Assembly: GCF_014195095.1 (NCBI RefSeq)
Contig: NZ_JACIBC010000002.1
Coordinates: 744,001-808,000, forward strand
Length of the DNA stretch: 64,000 nt
Direction of reading: 5' to 3'
DNA from: Rhizobium sp. BK602
Lineage (GTDB): Bacteria; Pseudomonadota; Alphaproteobacteria; Rhizobiales; Rhizobiaceae
Position 1 is the stretch's first letter. Each line of letters begins with the position of its first letter. Below are positions 17,182 to 27,121 of the stretch, piece after piece. The notes beneath the pieces were generated by a model. That model did no database searches, was not told the origin of the DNA, and saw nothing but the letters and a program-made list of their open reading frames with translations. The translations under genes were made by a program, and so were the position numbers.

Positions 17182-18126
17182 ATGACTGTAGCTTTCACAT
17201 TTCCCGGCCAAGGCAGCCAGACCGTCGGCATGGGCAAGGACCTCGCCGACAATTTCGCCGAAGCGCGCGCCGTTTTCGAGGAAGTCGATGAAGCGCTCGG
17301 TGAAAAGCTGTCCGACGTCATCTTCAATGGTCCGGAAGACAAGCTGACGCTGACGGCCAATGCCCAGCCGGCACTGATGGCGGTGTCCATTGCCGTCATC
17401 CGTGTGCTTCAGGCGCGCGGTCTCGACCTGAAGAGCAAGGTCTCCTATGTCGCCGGCCACTCGCTCGGCGAATATTCGGCGCTCTGTGCCGCCGGCACCT
17501 TCTCGCTGGCCGATACGGCGCGGCTGTTGCGCATTCGTGGCAATGCCATGCAGGCGGCGGTTCCGGTCGGCGTCGGCGCCATGGCCGCGATCATCGGCCT
17601 CGAACATGCCGATGTCGTCGCGGTCTGCACGGAGGCGTCGGTCCTCGGCGCCTGCCAGATCGCCAACGACAATGGCGGCGGCCAGATCGTCATTTCCGGC
17701 GAGAAGGCGGCAGTCGAGAAGGCGGCCGAGCTTGCAACGGCCAAGGGCGCCAAGCGTGCCATCCTGTTGCCGGTCTCTGCTCCCTTCCATTCCGCCCTGA
17801 TGGCGCCCGCCGCCGAGGCGATGCGCGCGGCCCTTGCCGATGTTGCGAAGTCCAATCCGGTCGTGCCGGTCATCGCCAATGTCCGCGCCGCGCCGGTGAC
17901 CGACGCCGCGGAAATCGTGAAGCTGCTGGTGGAGCAGGTCACGGGCCAGGTGCGCTGGCGCGAGACGGTGGAATGGTTCGCCGCCCATGATGTGACGACA
18001 TTGTATGAGATCGGCGCCGGCAAGGTGTTGACCGGGCTTGCCCGGCGTATCGACAAATCGGTGAACGGCATTGCGGTGAATACGGCCGCCGATATCGATG
18101 CCGCGCTCGTAAGCCTGCTCGGCTAG
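17182..18126 (+). CDS. fabD: Malonyl-CoA:ACP transacylase
   Basis: Transfers malonyl groups from CoA to acyl carrier protein for fatty acid elongation. The 314-residue protein has the oxyanion motif FPGQGSQ at 7-13 and the active-site serine in GHSLGE (Ser94), with the catalytic His in PVSAPFHSALM near 200. It heads the fabD-fabG-acpP-fabF cluster. A TTGACT element at 17120-17125 lies 57 bp before the ATG but a matching -10 is poor. The start MTVAFTFPGQG is unambiguous. Confidence 0.97.
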   Translation: MTVAFTFPGQGSQTVGMGKDLADNFAEARAVFEEVDEALGEKLSDVIFNGPEDKLTLTANAQPALMAVSIAVIRVLQARGLDLKSKVSYVAGHSLGEYSALCAAGTFSLADTARLLRIRGNAMQAAVPVGVGAMAAIIGLEHADVVAVCTEASVLGACQIANDNGGGQIVISGEKAAVEKAAELATAKGAKRAILLPVSAPFHSALMAPAAEAMRAALADVAKSNPVVPVIANVRAAPVTDAAEIVKLLVEQVTGQVRWRETVEWFAAHDVTTLYEIGAGKVLTGLARRIDKSVNGIAVNTAADIDAALVSLLG

Positions 18127-18160
18127 AGCATGATGCGGAAAGGCATGGAGCGGTTTTCCA
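18126..18160. repeat. Palindromic intergenic repeat, copy B (half)
   Basis: GAGCATGATGCGGAAA followed by GGAGCGGTTTTCC. This is the left part and core complement of the same repeat as at 12159; the expected right arm ending in CATGCTC is degenerate (GGTTCATGC at 18171-18179). It lies in the 83-bp gap between fabD and fabG and does not contain a gene. Confidence 0.5.
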
Positions 18161-18209
18161 GCGAAGAGCGGGTTCATGCAAGTAGACATTCAGGAACGAG
18201 GGACACCAA

Positions 18210-18947
18210 ATGCTTGATTTGACCGGCCGCAAGGCCCTGGTAACCGGCTCGTCCGGCGGTATCGGCGAAGAGATCGCAAGGCTCTTGCATAAGCAGGGCG
18301 CCATCGTCGGCCTTCACGGCACGCGTGTCGAAAAGCTCGAGGCGCTAGCCGCCGAGCTTGGCGATCGCGTCAAGATCTTCCCGGCCAACCTTTCCAATCG
18401 CGACGAAGTGAAGGCGCTCGGCGCCAAGGCGGAAGAGGAACTCGGTGGCGTCGACATCCTGGTCAACAATGCCGGCATCACCAAGGATGGCCTTTTCGTG
18501 CGCATGAGCGACGAGGATTGGGACAACGTACTGGAGGTCGACCTTACCTCGGTCTTCCTTCTCACGCGGGAACTGACCCATCCGATGATGCGCCGCCGCT
18601 ATGGCCGCATCATCAACATCACCTCCGTCGTCGGCGTCACCGGCAATCCCGGACAGGCCAATTATTGTGCCGCCAAGGCCGGCATGATCGGCTTCACCAA
18701 GTCGCTGGCGCAGGAGATCGCCACCCGCAACGTGACGGTCAATTGCGTCGCGCCCGGCTTCATCGAGAGCGCGATGACCGGCAAGCTGAACGACAAGCAG
18801 AAGGAAGCGATCATGGGAGCCATTCCCATGCGGCGCATGGGCAACGGCGCCGAGATCGCCTCGGCCGTTGCTTATCTGGCTTCGTCGGAAGCAAGCTACG
18901 TCACCGGCCAGACGATTCACGTCAATGGCGGCATGGCGATGATCTGA
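18210..18947 (+). CDS. fabG: 3-oxoacyl-ACP reductase
   Basis: The NADPH-dependent reductase of the fatty acid elongation cycle. A 245-residue SDR with TGSSGGIG at 12-19 and the catalytic set Ser139, Tyr152, Lys156 (ITSVVG, NYCAAK). The C-terminus GQTIHVNGGMAMI is the FabG signature. It lies between fabD and acpP, so the assignment to fatty acid synthesis rather than a general SDR is firm. Confidence 0.97.
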   Translation: MLDLTGRKALVTGSSGGIGEEIARLLHKQGAIVGLHGTRVEKLEALAAELGDRVKIFPANLSNRDEVKALGAKAEEELGGVDILVNNAGITKDGLFVRMSDEDWDNVLEVDLTSVFLLTRELTHPMMRRRYGRIINITSVVGVTGNPGQANYCAAKAGMIGFTKSLAQEIATRNVTVNCVAPGFIESAMTGKLNDKQKEAIMGAIPMRRMGNGAEIASAVAYLASSEASYVTGQTIHVNGGMAMI

Positions 18948-19236
18948 AAAGGAAAAGTCCATTGGCGGGAACTTTCCCTCCAATAGCATGTTGAGCAACG
19001 CGGAACCCGCCATTTTCTGGCTTTGCGACGGACTTAAACCGTGTTAAGCGGGCCATGACTGTGAACAGTCGTCCCGAAAATGCAGACGGACCGGGCCGCG
19101 TGTAAGGCGGCTGGGCCGGATCTCAGGGCGGGGTTGAACAGATTTGCCGGCGGCGCCAATAGGGGTGTTGCGGGCTTTGAACAGGGTAGGGATGTCACAC
19201 GGCATTCCGATCAAGACATAGGTCGAGGAAACCGAC

Positions 19237-19473
19237 ATGAGCGATATCGCAGAACGCGTAAAGAAAATTGTTATTGATCATCTTGGCGTCGAAGCCGACA
19301 AGGTTGTTGAAAGCGCCAGCTTCATCGACGACCTGGGTGCGGACTCGCTCGACACCGTCGAACTGGTCATGGCTTTCGAAGAAGAATTCGGCGTTGAAAT
19401 TCCCGATGACGCTGCCGACTCGATCCTGACCGTCGGCGACGCGGTAAAGTTCATTGAAAAGGCCCAGGCCTAA
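19237..19473 (+). CDS. acpP: Acyl carrier protein
   Basis: A 78-residue acidic four-helix protein with the phosphopantetheine attachment site [10 protein letters not shown] (Ser37). It carries the growing acyl chain. GAGGAA lies 7 nt before the ATG. The 289-bp gap upstream lets it have its own promoter; TTGAAC (19134-19139), 17 bp, CAATAG (19157-19162) is a weak candidate. A terminator follows, so acpP is probably the most abundantly transcribed gene of the cluster. Confidence 0.98.
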   Translation: MSDIAERVKKIVIDHLGVEADKVVESASFIDDLGADSLDTVELVMAFEEEFGVEIPDDAADSILTVGDAVKFIEKAQA

Positions 19474-19491
19474 TCATTTGCGCTTTGTAAG

Positions 19492-19514
19492 GGGCGGGCT
19501 CTCGGAGTCCGCCC
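19492..19514 (+). terminator. Terminator after acpP
   Basis: GGGCGGGCTC (19492-19501) pairs with GAGTCCGCCC (19505-19514) with one G-T pair and a 3-nt loop; TATTTCG follows. It separates acpP from fabF, which starts 70 bp later. Confidence 0.7.
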
Positions 19515-19584
19515 TATTTCGTCCGGCCGGGTCGGACGCATTCTATTCATACGCATGGCATAAGAGGACGGGGGTCTGCGGGCG

Positions 19585-20847
19585 ATGAGACGTGTCGTTA
19601 TCACGGGTACCGGCATGGTATCACCTTTGGGCTGTGGCACGGAAGTGTCCTGGTCGCGCTTGATCGCCGGCCACAACGGCGCGCGTCTCGTGACGGAATT
19701 CGAGGTCGAAGACCTTCCCGCGAAGATCGCCTGCCGCGTTCCGGTCGGCGACGGCAGTGACGGCACGTTCAATGCCGACGACTGGATGGAGCCGAAGGAA
19801 CAGCGCAAGGTCGATCCTTTCATCATCTATGGCATGGCAGCGGCCGACATGGCGCTGGCCGATGCCGGCTGGCATCCGACCTCGGATGAGGACCAGATCG
19901 CGACCGGCGTCATGATCGGTTCGGGCATCGGCGGCCTGGAGGGCATTGTCGAGGCCGGCTATACGCTGCGCGACAAGGGGCCGCGGCGCATTTCGCCCTT
20001 CTTCATTCCCGGACGTCTCATCAATCTCGTTTCCGGCCAGGTTTCGATCCGCCATAAGCTGCGCGGTCCGAACCATGCGGTCGTCACGGCCTGTTCCACC
20101 GGCGCGCATGCGATCGGCGATGCCGCTCGCCTGATCATGCTCGGCGATGCCGACGTCATGGTCGCCGGTGGTGCCGAAGCCCCGGTCTGCCGCATCTCGC
20201 TCGCCGGCTTTGCCGCCTGCAAGGCGCTGTCGACGGAATATAACGACACCCCGCAGAAGGCCTCGCGCCCCTATGACCGCGACCGCGACGGTTTCGTCAT
20301 GGGCGAGGGTGCCGGCATCGTCGTTCTGGAAGAGCTGGAGCACGCCAAGGCGCGCGGCGCCAAGATCTATGCTGAGGTGGTCGGGTATGGCCTGTCCGGC
20401 GACGCCTATCATATCACCGCTCCGTCCTCGGACGGCGAGGGTGCATTCCGCTGCATGACATCGGCCCTGAAGCGTGCTGGCCTGACGCCGGCGGATGTCG
20501 ACTATATCAATGCGCATGGCACGTCGACCATGGCCGATACGATCGAGCTCGGCGCCGTCGAGCGGCTGGTGGGCGATGCCGCATCGAAGATTTCCATGTC
20601 TTCGACCAAGTCGGCGACCGGCCATCTGCTCGGTGCCGCCGGCGCGATCGAGGCGATCTTCTCCGCGCTCGCCATTCGCGACAACATCGCGCCGCCGACG
20701 CTGAACCTCGACAATCCGGAGCGGGAAACGGCCATCGATCTCGTTCCCCACAAGGCCCGCAAGCGGGACATCAACGTCGCCCTGTCGAATTCTTTCGGCT
20801 TTGGCGGCACGAACGCGTCGCTTGTCCTGCGGCGCTATCAGGCATAA
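19585..20847 (+). CDS. fabF: 3-oxoacyl-ACP synthase II
   Basis: Condenses malonyl-ACP with acyl-ACP. The 420-residue thiolase-fold enzyme has the Cys-His-His triad: Cys170 in VVTACSTGAH, His311 in NAHGTSTMADTIE and His347 in SATGHLLGAAGA. The C-terminal glycine motif NSFGFGGTNASLVL is intact. It follows acpP after the terminator, so it may also use a separate promoter. The start MRRVVITGTGMVSPLG is the family start. Confidence 0.97.
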   Translation: MRRVVITGTGMVSPLGCGTEVSWSRLIAGHNGARLVTEFEVEDLPAKIACRVPVGDGSDGTFNADDWMEPKEQRKVDPFIIYGMAAADMALADAGWHPTSDEDQIATGVMIGSGIGGLEGIVEAGYTLRDKGPRRISPFFIPGRLINLVSGQVSIRHKLRGPNHAVVTACSTGAHAIGDAARLIMLGDADVMVAGGAEAPVCRISLAGFAACKALSTEYNDTPQKASRPYDRDRDGFVMGEGAGIVVLEELEHAKARGAKIYAEVVGYGLSGDAYHITAPSSDGEGAFRCMTSALKRAGLTPADVDYINAHGTSTMADTIELGAVERLVGDAASKISMSSTKSATGHLLGAAGAIEAIFSALAIRDNIAPPTLNLDNPERETAIDLVPHKARKRDINVALSNSFGFGGTNASLVLRRYQA

Positions 20848-21068
20848 TAACTGCGCGTAGATTCGGAAGGCGGACGTTGCCTTCCGGCAAGGCCATGCGC
20901 CATCCTTGATTGTTGCCGCGCGTTTTTCGCGTCTCCCGGAGGCGCATCGCGGTAATGTCTGATCGGTCGAAGGCGGAGCTCCCTCGAGCTCCGCTTTATC
21001 TCCTGAACCTGTTTTTTGCCGCATTGCTTGGCCAAAGAGCAGGCAACGACAAGAGGAAGGGATTGCCG

Positions 21069-22286
21069 GTGAGCGATACGAATCAGAGCAACGGAACTCC
21101 GAACGGGCAGAAGGGGCCGATCATCCCGAAATCGGCCAGCGAAGCCCTGCGTCCGGAGCGCGTTCCCGATCCGCCGAAGCGCTCGCGAAAAGCCCGCAGC
21201 CAGATGGTGATCTTCCTGAATTTCCTGATGACGCTGGCGGTCTTCGTCGTCGCCGTCGCGGTCATCGGCGCCTATTACGCCATCTCGATCTATCAGAGCC
21301 CCGGTCCGCTGACGACCAATACCAATTTCATCGTGCGCAATGGCGCGAGCCTCAACGAGATCGCCACCCGGCTCGAATCCAACAATATCATCTCCGATCC
21401 GCGCATCTTCCGCTGGCTGACCACCACCTATCTGCGCAATGGCGAGACGCTGCGCTCCGGCGAATACGAGATCAAGGCCGGCGCTTCCATGAAGGACATC
21501 ATGGAATTGCTGAAGTCCGGCAAGTCGATCCTCTATTCGGTGACCTTGCCGGAAGGGCTGACGGTGCGTCAGATCTTCAACAAGCTCGAAGCCGACACGG
21601 TGCTGGAAGGCGATCTGCCGTCGGCGCTGCCGCAGGAAGGCAGCCTGCGCCCCGATACCTACAAGTTTACCCGCGGCACCAAGCGCACCGAGATCGTTCA
21701 GCAGATGGCGGCGGCTCAGGAAAAGCTGGTCGACCAGATCTGGGAGAAGCGCGATCCGAACCTGTCGCTGGCCGGCAAGCAGGAATTCGTCACGCTCGCT
21801 TCGATCGTCGAGAAGGAGACGGGCCTTGCGGATGAGCGCGCCCATGTCGCCTCCGTCTTCCTCAATCGCCTCGGCAAGGGCATGCGCCTGCAGTCCGATC
21901 CGACGATCATCTACGGCCTCTTCGGCGGCGACGGAAAGCCGGCCGACCGTCCGATCTACCAATCGGACCTGAAGAAAGAGACGGCCTACAACACCTATAT
22001 CATCAAGGGCCTGCCGCCCACGCCGATCGCCAATCCGGGCCGGGATGCGCTGGAAGCCGTCGCCAATCCCTGGAAGACGCAGGATCTTTACTTCGTCGCC
22101 GACGGCACGGGCGGCCACGTCTTTGCCGCGACGCTGGAAGATCACAATGCCAATGTCCGGCGCTGGCGCAAGCTGGTTGCCGAGAAGGGCGGAGATCCGA
22201 GCGCGATCGCCGTCGACGGGCAGCCGGATGACGGCGCCGCCGCTACCCCGACTTCGGCCCCGCAGCAAAAGAAGAAGACGAACTGA
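21069..22286 (+). CDS. mltG: Endolytic murein transglycosylase MltG
   Basis: An inner membrane lytic transglycosylase thought to release nascent glycan strands during peptidoglycan synthesis. The 405-residue protein has a disordered Pro/Lys-rich N-terminus, one transmembrane helix (about 47-72), a LysM-like region (about 85-155) and the YceG catalytic domain with LASIVEKE at 243-250, which holds the catalytic Glu. I start it at the GTG at 21069, which has AGAGGAAGG just upstream; the frame is open 53 codons further but that part is not conserved in my recollection. It follows fabF by 221 bp. Confidence 0.94.
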   Translation: MSDTNQSNGTPNGQKGPIIPKSASEALRPERVPDPPKRSRKARSQMVIFLNFLMTLAVFVVAVAVIGAYYAISIYQSPGPLTTNTNFIVRNGASLNEIATRLESNNIISDPRIFRWLTTTYLRNGETLRSGEYEIKAGASMKDIMELLKSGKSILYSVTLPEGLTVRQIFNKLEADTVLEGDLPSALPQEGSLRPDTYKFTRGTKRTEIVQQMAAAQEKLVDQIWEKRDPNLSLAGKQEFVTLASIVEKETGLADERAHVASVFLNRLGKGMRLQSDPTIIYGLFGGDGKPADRPIYQSDLKKETAYNTYIIKGLPPTPIANPGRDALEAVANPWKTQDLYFVADGTGGHVFAATLEDHNANVRRWRKLVAEKGGDPSAIAVDGQPDDGAAATPTSAPQQKKKTN

Positions 22287-22379
22287 TCCTTGTCATCCTG
22301 TGCTTTCGTAGGGACGCACGGACGGACTCACTTTATATTCGTCCGCAATTGGCCGAGTCTCGGCGAATGAGGGACCAAA

Positions 22380-22424
22380 GCAATTCCCGGAAAGCCGCGC
22401 AGCGGTTTTCCGCCCGGAATGCGT
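22380..22424. repeat. Palindromic intergenic repeat, copy C
   Basis: GCAATTCCCGG, then GCAGCGGTTTTCC and CCGGAATGCGT, a diverged copy of the palindromic repeat seen at 12159, in inverted orientation of the core. It occupies the gap between mltG and yicC. Confidence 0.6.
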
Positions 22425-22488
22425 AAAGACAATTGGATGGAGCGTTTCGGCGAGGTGCTGAAGCGTTTTGGAATTATCGGAGGCTTGC

Positions 22489-23376
22489 ATGGCATTGCAG
22501 TCCATGACCGGTTTTGCCCGGCGTGAAGGAACGAGCGGGCGCTGTCGCTGGGCATGGGAATTGCGATCGGTCAACGGCAAGGGGCTGGATGCCCGCCTGC
22601 GCTTGCCGCCCGGCCTGGAGCGTCTGGAGACCGATGCGCGCAAGCGGATCGCCGATCGCTTCACGCGCGGCAACCTGCAGGTCGGCCTTTCCGTATCCTT
22701 CGACGAAAGCCGCGTCGAAGCCGTCGTCAATCAGAATGCGCTGGCAACGGTGCTGGCCTTGCGCAATCAGCTTGCCGGCGTCATCGATCCGGCGCCGCTG
22801 CGGCTGGATACGCTTCTCGGCATTCGTGGTATCGTGGAGTTCAAGGAAGCCGAGGAGAGCGAGGAGGCACTCGCCACGCTCGATGCCGACATCATTGCCG
22901 GCCTTGACGCAGCGCTTGGCGATCTTGCCGAGATGCGCAAGCAGGAGGGGCGGGCGCTCGGCGAGATCCTGCTCGGCCATGTCGCGACGATCGAGGCGCT
23001 GACCGTGGCGGTGGAGCGCGATCCATCGCGTTCGCCGCAGGAGATCGCCGCGAAGCTATCGGCGCAGCTTGCCCTGCTGCTCGACGGCGCGGCCGGCCTC
23101 GATCGCGACCGGCTGCATGCCGAAGCGGCGCTGATCGCCACTAGGGCGGACCTGCGCGAGGAGATCGACCGGCTGAAGGCGCATGTGGCCGCCGCCCGCG
23201 ATCTGATCGCCAAGGGCGGCCCCGTCGGACGCAAGCTCGATTTTCTTGCACAGGAATTTAACCGGGAATCGAATACAATCTGTTCGAAATCCAATGCGGC
23301 GGCCGTCACGGCCGCCGGGATCGAATTGAAAGTAGTCATCGACCAGTTCCGTGAACAGGTCCAGAATCTGGAGTAG
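22489..23376 (+). CDS. YicC/YloC family endoribonuclease
   Basis: A 295-residue protein with the YicC start MALQSMTGFARRE and the conserved C-terminus KLDFLAQEFNRESNTICSK. E. coli YicC has been described as an endoribonuclease acting on small RNAs; I transfer that role by homology only. The ATG at 22489 has GGAGG 5 nt away. It is followed after 3 bp by gmk, a pairing conserved in many bacteria, so the two are cotranscribed. Confidence 0.93.
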   Translation: MALQSMTGFARREGTSGRCRWAWELRSVNGKGLDARLRLPPGLERLETDARKRIADRFTRGNLQVGLSVSFDESRVEAVVNQNALATVLALRNQLAGVIDPAPLRLDTLLGIRGIVEFKEAEESEEALATLDADIIAGLDAALGDLAEMRKQEGRALGEILLGHVATIEALTVAVERDPSRSPQEIAAKLSAQLALLLDGAAGLDRDRLHAEAALIATRADLREEIDRLKAHVAAARDLIAKGGPVGRKLDFLAQEFNRESNTICSKSNAAAVTAAGIELKVVIDQFREQVQNLE

Positions 23377-23379
23377 GCC

Positions 23380-24042
23380 ATGAAGCCGGCGACATCCACA
23401 TCCATTCCGATTGCCCGCCGGGGGCTGATGCTTGCCATTTCCTCGCCCTCGGGCGCCGGCAAATCGACCATCGCGCGCACGCTGCTCGACACCGACAAGC
23501 AGGTCGGTCTGTCCGTCAGCGTCACGACGCGCCAGCGCCGACCGAGCGAGATCGCCGGCGTTCACTATCATTTCGTGTCGCAGCGCGAGTTCGAGCGCCT
23601 TCGCGATTCCGATTCCCTCCTGGAATGGGCCGAAGTGCATGGCAATTTCTACGGCACGCCGCGCGAGCCGGTGGAAACGGCGATGGCCGAAGGCCGCGAC
23701 ATGCTGTTCGACATCGACTGGCAGGGGGCGCAACAGCTTCAGGAGAAGATGCCCGCCGACGTCGTCTCCATCTTCGTCCTGCCGCCGACGATGACGGAGC
23801 TGCAATCGCGCCTGCACCGCCGCGCCGAGGATTCGGAAGAGGTGATCGCCACCCGGCTTGCCAATTCCCGCTCCGAGATCGGTCATTGGCGCGAATATGA
23901 CTATGTCATCATCAACGACGACCTGAATGCTGCCTTCGATGCGGTGCAGTCGATCGTCAAGGCCGAGCGCCTGCGCCGCGACCGCCGCCACGGCATGTTC
24001 GATTTCGTGCGTGGCCTTCTGGAAGAAACGCCGCAGCTCTAA
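23380..24042 (+). CDS. gmk: Guanylate kinase
   Basis: Phosphorylates GMP to GDP. The 220-residue P-loop kinase has [10 protein letters not shown] at 21-30, the GMP-binding motif [11 protein letters not shown] and the GVHYHFVS segment typical of Gmk. The extra N-terminal residues ([12 protein letters not shown]) are ordinary. It is the last gene of the plus-strand fab-yicC-gmk region and converges with rsmA across a 61-bp gap filled by small palindromes. Confidence 0.97.
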   Translation: MKPATSTSIPIARRGLMLAISSPSGAGKSTIARTLLDTDKQVGLSVSVTTRQRRPSEIAGVHYHFVSQREFERLRDSDSLLEWAEVHGNFYGTPREPVETAMAEGRDMLFDIDWQGAQQLQEKMPADVVSIFVLPPTMTELQSRLHRRAEDSEEVIATRLANSRSEIGHWREYDYVIINDDLNAAFDAVQSIVKAERLRRDRRHGMFDFVRGLLEETPQL

Positions 24043-24047
24043 TTCCC

Positions 24048-24102
24048 GACCGGAAACTTCCGGTCCGACCGGAAACTCCTGTCCGGCCGGAAACTTCCGA
24101 TT
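24048..24102. repeat. Three tandem 18-19-bp palindromic units between gmk and rsmA
   Basis: Unit 1 (24048-24066) contains GACCGGAA-AC-TTCCGGTC, a perfect 8-bp palindrome with AC centre. Units 2 (24067-24084) and 3 (24085-24102) are diverged copies, both with CCGGAAACT. They fill almost the whole convergent intergenic space. Unit 1 could act as a small bidirectional terminator hairpin, though no T-run follows it. Confidence 0.75.
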
Positions 24103-24103
24103 C

Positions 24104-24934
24104 TCAGAGGCAATTCGCCAGCCGGCAGAATTCCTCGACGGAGAGCGTTTCGGCCCGCCGTTGCGGGTCGATATCGGCCTTGTGCAGCAGCGTCTCGCCG
24201 CCAAGGGGCTTCAGGCTCTGCCGCAGCATCTTCCGGCGCTGGCCGAAGGCGGCCTGCGTCACTTTTTCCAGCTTGTCGACGGCGCAGGGGATCGGGTTTT
24301 CCCTGGGCGTCAGATGCACGACCGTCGAGGTGACCTTCGGCGGCGGCGTGAAGGCCTGAGGTGAGATGTCGAAGGCCATGTGAGCCTTCGTGCGCCAGCC
24401 ACAGAGAACGCCGAGGCGGCCATAATGGTCGTCATCCTCGCCTGCAATGATCCGCTGTCCGACTTCCTTCTGGAACATCAGCGTCAGCGATTGCCAGAAG
24501 GGCGGCCAGCGGTCCGGCAGCAGCCAGTTCACCAGCAGTTGCGTGCCGACATTGTAGGGCAGGTTGGCGATGATCTTGACCGGGCTCTCCGGCGGCGCCA
24601 TCGCGGCAAAATCCACCTTCAGCGCGTCGCCTTCGATGACCTCGAGCCGGCCGGGATAATGATCGGCGATTTCGGCAAGCGCCGGCAGGCAGCGCGCGTC
24701 GCGCTCCACGGCGATGACCTTGGCGGCGCCGAGCGCCAGGATGGCGCGCGTCAATCCGCCCGGGCCTGGGCCGACTTCGAAGACGGTAACGCCTTCCAGC
24801 GAACCGGCGGTGCGGGCGACCTTCTGTGTCAGGTTGAGATCGAGCAGGAAGTTCTGGCCGAGCGCCTTGCGCGCATCCAGGCCATGGCGCTGGATCACGT
24901 CGCGAAGCGGCGGCAGTCCGTCAAGAGCGGCCAT
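24104..24934 (-). CDS. rsmA: 16S rRNA dimethyladenosine transferase
   Basis: KsgA dimethylates the two adjacent adenines near the 3' end of 16S rRNA. The 276-residue Rossmann methyltransferase has GQNFLLD at 26-32, SAM motif [11 protein letters not shown] at 51-60 and the catalytic NLPY at 124-127. The ATG overlaps the last base of pdxA (TGATGG), so the two are coupled; the pdxA-rsmA pair is conserved in proteobacteria. Confidence 0.97.
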   Translation of the reverse strand: MAALDGLPPLRDVIQRHGLDARKALGQNFLLDLNLTQKVARTAGSLEGVTVFEVGPGPGGLTRAILALGAAKVIAVERDARCLPALAEIADHYPGRLEVIEGDALKVDFAAMAPPESPVKIIANLPYNVGTQLLVNWLLPDRWPPFWQSLTLMFQKEVGQRIIAGEDDDHYGRLGVLCGWRTKAHMAFDISPQAFTPPPKVTSTVVHLTPRENPIPCAVDKLEKVTQAAFGQRRKMLRQSLKPLGGETLLHKADIDPQRRAETLSVEEFCRLANCL

Positions 24935-25956
24935 CAGTGATTGCTTCCCGTCTTGCTGATCTCGCTTGCCAGCTTGAGCGCGGCCACGAGGCTGTCCTCC
25001 TTGGCGATGCCCTTGCCGGCGATGCCGAAGGCCGTACCATGGTCCGGCGATGTCCGGACAAAGGGCAGGCCGAGCGTCACATTGACGGAATCGTCGAAAC
25101 CGAGCGCCTTGGCGGGGATCAAGGCCTGATCATGATACATGCAGATGGCCACGTCATAGCGGCGGCGTGCATCGTCATGGAACATGGTGTCGGCGGGAAG
25201 GGGGCCGACGGCGTCGATGCCATCCTTGCGCAGTATTTCGATTGCCGGATGGATGATTTCCGCGTCTTCCTTGCCGAGCGCGCCGTTCTCGCCGGCATGC
25301 GGATTGAGGCCGGCGATTGCCAGCCGCGGTCTGGCGATGCCGAAGCGGGTCCTGAGATCGTGATCGGTGATCCTGCAGGTCTCGACGATGAGATCGGTCG
25401 TCAGCGCGCCGGGCACGTCCTTTAGCGGGATATGAATGGTGACGGGGATGGCGCGCAGCTTCGGTCCGGCCAGCAGCATCACAGGCATGACCGGCTTACC
25501 CGTCGCGCGCGTTGCGAGATCGGCGAGGAACTCCGTATGGCCGGGAAAGCCGAAGCCGGCATCGTAAAGCACCGATTTGGCAATCGGATTGGTGACGACG
25601 GCAGCGGCGGCACCGCTCATGCTGAGTGCGACCGCCGTCTCGATTGCCGCGATCGTTCCCTTGGCGGTGGCGACTTGTGGCTCTCCGGCGACGACCTGCA
25701 CGCCGGCAGCTATGGGCTGCACCGGCAAGGCGTCCGCGAAAATCCTGCTGGCGGTCGATGGGTCGGCTTGCCGCAGGGGCACATCCAGCTTCAGTTGCCG
25801 GGCTCGTGCCCCAAGCACATCGGGATCACCGAGAAAGAGAAAGGGCTTCAAACCAAGCTCGCCGCGGCGGAGCCAGGCGGCGAGCGTGATGTCAGGTCCG
25901 ATACCTGCGGGGTCCCCCTGCGTGAGCGCCAGGGGGCGGGAAGGGCGCTGCGGCAT
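24934..25956 (-). CDS. pdxA: 4-hydroxythreonine-4-phosphate dehydrogenase
   Basis: An NAD-dependent, metal-requiring enzyme of the DXP-dependent pyridoxal phosphate pathway. The 340-residue protein shows [11 protein letters not shown] near the N-terminus and metal-binding histidines in [11 protein letters not shown] and [10 protein letters not shown], plus [12 protein letters not shown] near the C-terminus. It lies 8 bp downstream of the SurA-like gene and overlaps rsmA by 1 bp, the surA-pdxA-rsmA order known from other proteobacteria. Confidence 0.96.
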   Translation of the reverse strand: MPQRPSRPLALTQGDPAGIGPDITLAAWLRRGELGLKPFLFLGDPDVLGARARQLKLDVPLRQADPSTASRIFADALPVQPIAAGVQVVAGEPQVATAKGTIAAIETAVALSMSGAAAAVVTNPIAKSVLYDAGFGFPGHTEFLADLATRATGKPVMPVMLLAGPKLRAIPVTIHIPLKDVPGALTTDLIVETCRITDHDLRTRFGIARPRLAIAGLNPHAGENGALGKEDAEIIHPAIEILRKDGIDAVGPLPADTMFHDDARRRYDVAICMYHDQALIPAKALGFDDSVNVTLGLPFVRTSPDHGTAFGIAGKGIAKEDSLVAALKLASEISKTGSNH

Positions 25957-25964
25957 CGCGGCAA

Positions 25965-26915
25965 TCAGCGATAGAGGATCTGCGCCTTGGAGCGCAGTTC
26001 GTCCACATACTTCTTGTCGTTGGCGCTGACGCCCTGGGCATTGGCCTTGCCGAGATCTTCCGCGCGGAAGACGGCGGCGGCGGCAACGTCGTCATTCACC
26101 TGACGCTGCGAGCAGATGGCGACATATTCGACGCCGCGATCGGTCACGACAGAGCTGGTCGTATTGCCCTGGGCTTTTTCGAGCAGCGGCTTCCAGATCT
26201 CCGGCAGATCGGGGGCCAGCACGCGGCCGAGATCCTGTATGGAGACGTCATGCATCGTCGCGGCGAAGACTTTCGCCTGGTCGCAGCCCGGGAATTTCGA
26301 ACGCGAGGCATCCGCCTCGGCCTTGCGCTTGTTGAGGATCGCGTTGCGCTTGGCGGACGGGACGACGAAGATCACCTGCTTCAGGAAGTATTCCGTGGTG
26401 ACCGGCTTCGCCTTGTTTTCCGTCATGCGCGTCACGAGGTCGTCATTCGACAGGCGATTGCTGTTGCCCGAACCGAAGCGAGCATTGACGACGCGCGGCC
26501 AGCTCATGGAGATGGCGATATAGGATTTGAAGTGATCGACGCCGACGCCCATCTTGTCGAGGATCTGGCTCAGCTGCTGCGGCGACATCTTGTTGCTGGC
26601 GGCAAAGCGGTTGAAGGCGTTGTCGACGTCCGTCGTCGAGACCGACATGCGCACGCGGGCGATTTCCGCGCGCTTCAGCGTCTCGTCGATAAGCTGCTCC
26701 TGCGCCAGCTTGTTGAGGTCGCCCTTCTGGCGCTGCAATTTCAGGAAGTTGACGCGTTTGGCGATATCGCCCGAGGTGATCGCCGAATTGTTGACGACAA
26801 CCCTTACTTCGCTTGCCGCAAAGGCAACATCGCTGCTCGGCACGGCGAATGTGGCCATGACCAACGCCGCGGCCCCGAATAGCACAGCGCGCATCGGTGT
26901 CTTTCCAGAGAACAT
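25965..26915 (-). CDS. SurA-like periplasmic chaperone/peptidylprolyl isomerase
   Basis: A 316-residue exported protein with a signal peptide (about residues 8-32, hydrophobic [15 protein letters not shown], ending AFAA). A SurA N-terminal chaperone region follows (about 35-165), then one short parvulin-like domain beginning [15 protein letters not shown]. coli SurA is larger and has two parvulin domains. It should guide outer membrane proteins, including LptD, whose gene is upstream. I use the ATG at 26913-26915, which has GAAGGGG at a good distance; a TTG one codon earlier is unlikely. A terminator after lptD implies a separate promoter. Confidence 0.85.
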   Translation of the reverse strand: MFSGKTPMRAVLFGAAALVMATFAVPSSDVAFAASEVRVVVNNSAITSGDIAKRVNFLKLQRQKGDLNKLAQEQLIDETLKRAEIARVRMSVSTTDVDNAFNRFAASNKMSPQQLSQILDKMGVGVDHFKSYIAISMSWPRVVNARFGSGNSNRLSNDDLVTRMTENKAKPVTTEYFLKQVIFVVPSAKRNAILNKRKAEADASRSKFPGCDQAKVFAATMHDVSIQDLGRVLAPDLPEIWKPLLEKAQGNTTSSVVTDRGVEYVAICSQRQVNDDVAAAAVFRAEDLGKANAQGVSANDKKYVDELRSKAQILYR

Positions 26916-27077
26916 CAATTACCCCTTCCCAAAGTCCTTACCCGCACTGCATCACATTGGGACGCCATTGGCGCAATACGGCAATTTTGGGCCATATGTC
27001 TACAACAAGCACGACGAATTGCAAAATCCTTGCGGCGAAACAATGACGCGAAAGTAATGACCACAGGTTTCAAAACA

Positions 27078-27105
27078 AAAGGGCCGGCTTGGAGGCCGGC
27101 CCTTT
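27078..27105 (-). terminator. Terminator after lptD
   Basis: AAAGGGCCGGC (27078-27088) and GCCGGCCCTTT (27095-27105) form an 11-bp stem with a 6-nt loop. On the minus strand TTTTGTTTTG follows. It lies 16 bp past the lptD stop. Confidence 0.85.
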
Positions 27106-27121
27106 GTTTGAGCTTGATCGA

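Noticed and set aside
24048..24102. Short tandem repeats considered as a CRISPR remnant
   Set aside because: Units are contiguous with no spacers, only 18-19 bp, and no cas genes are near.
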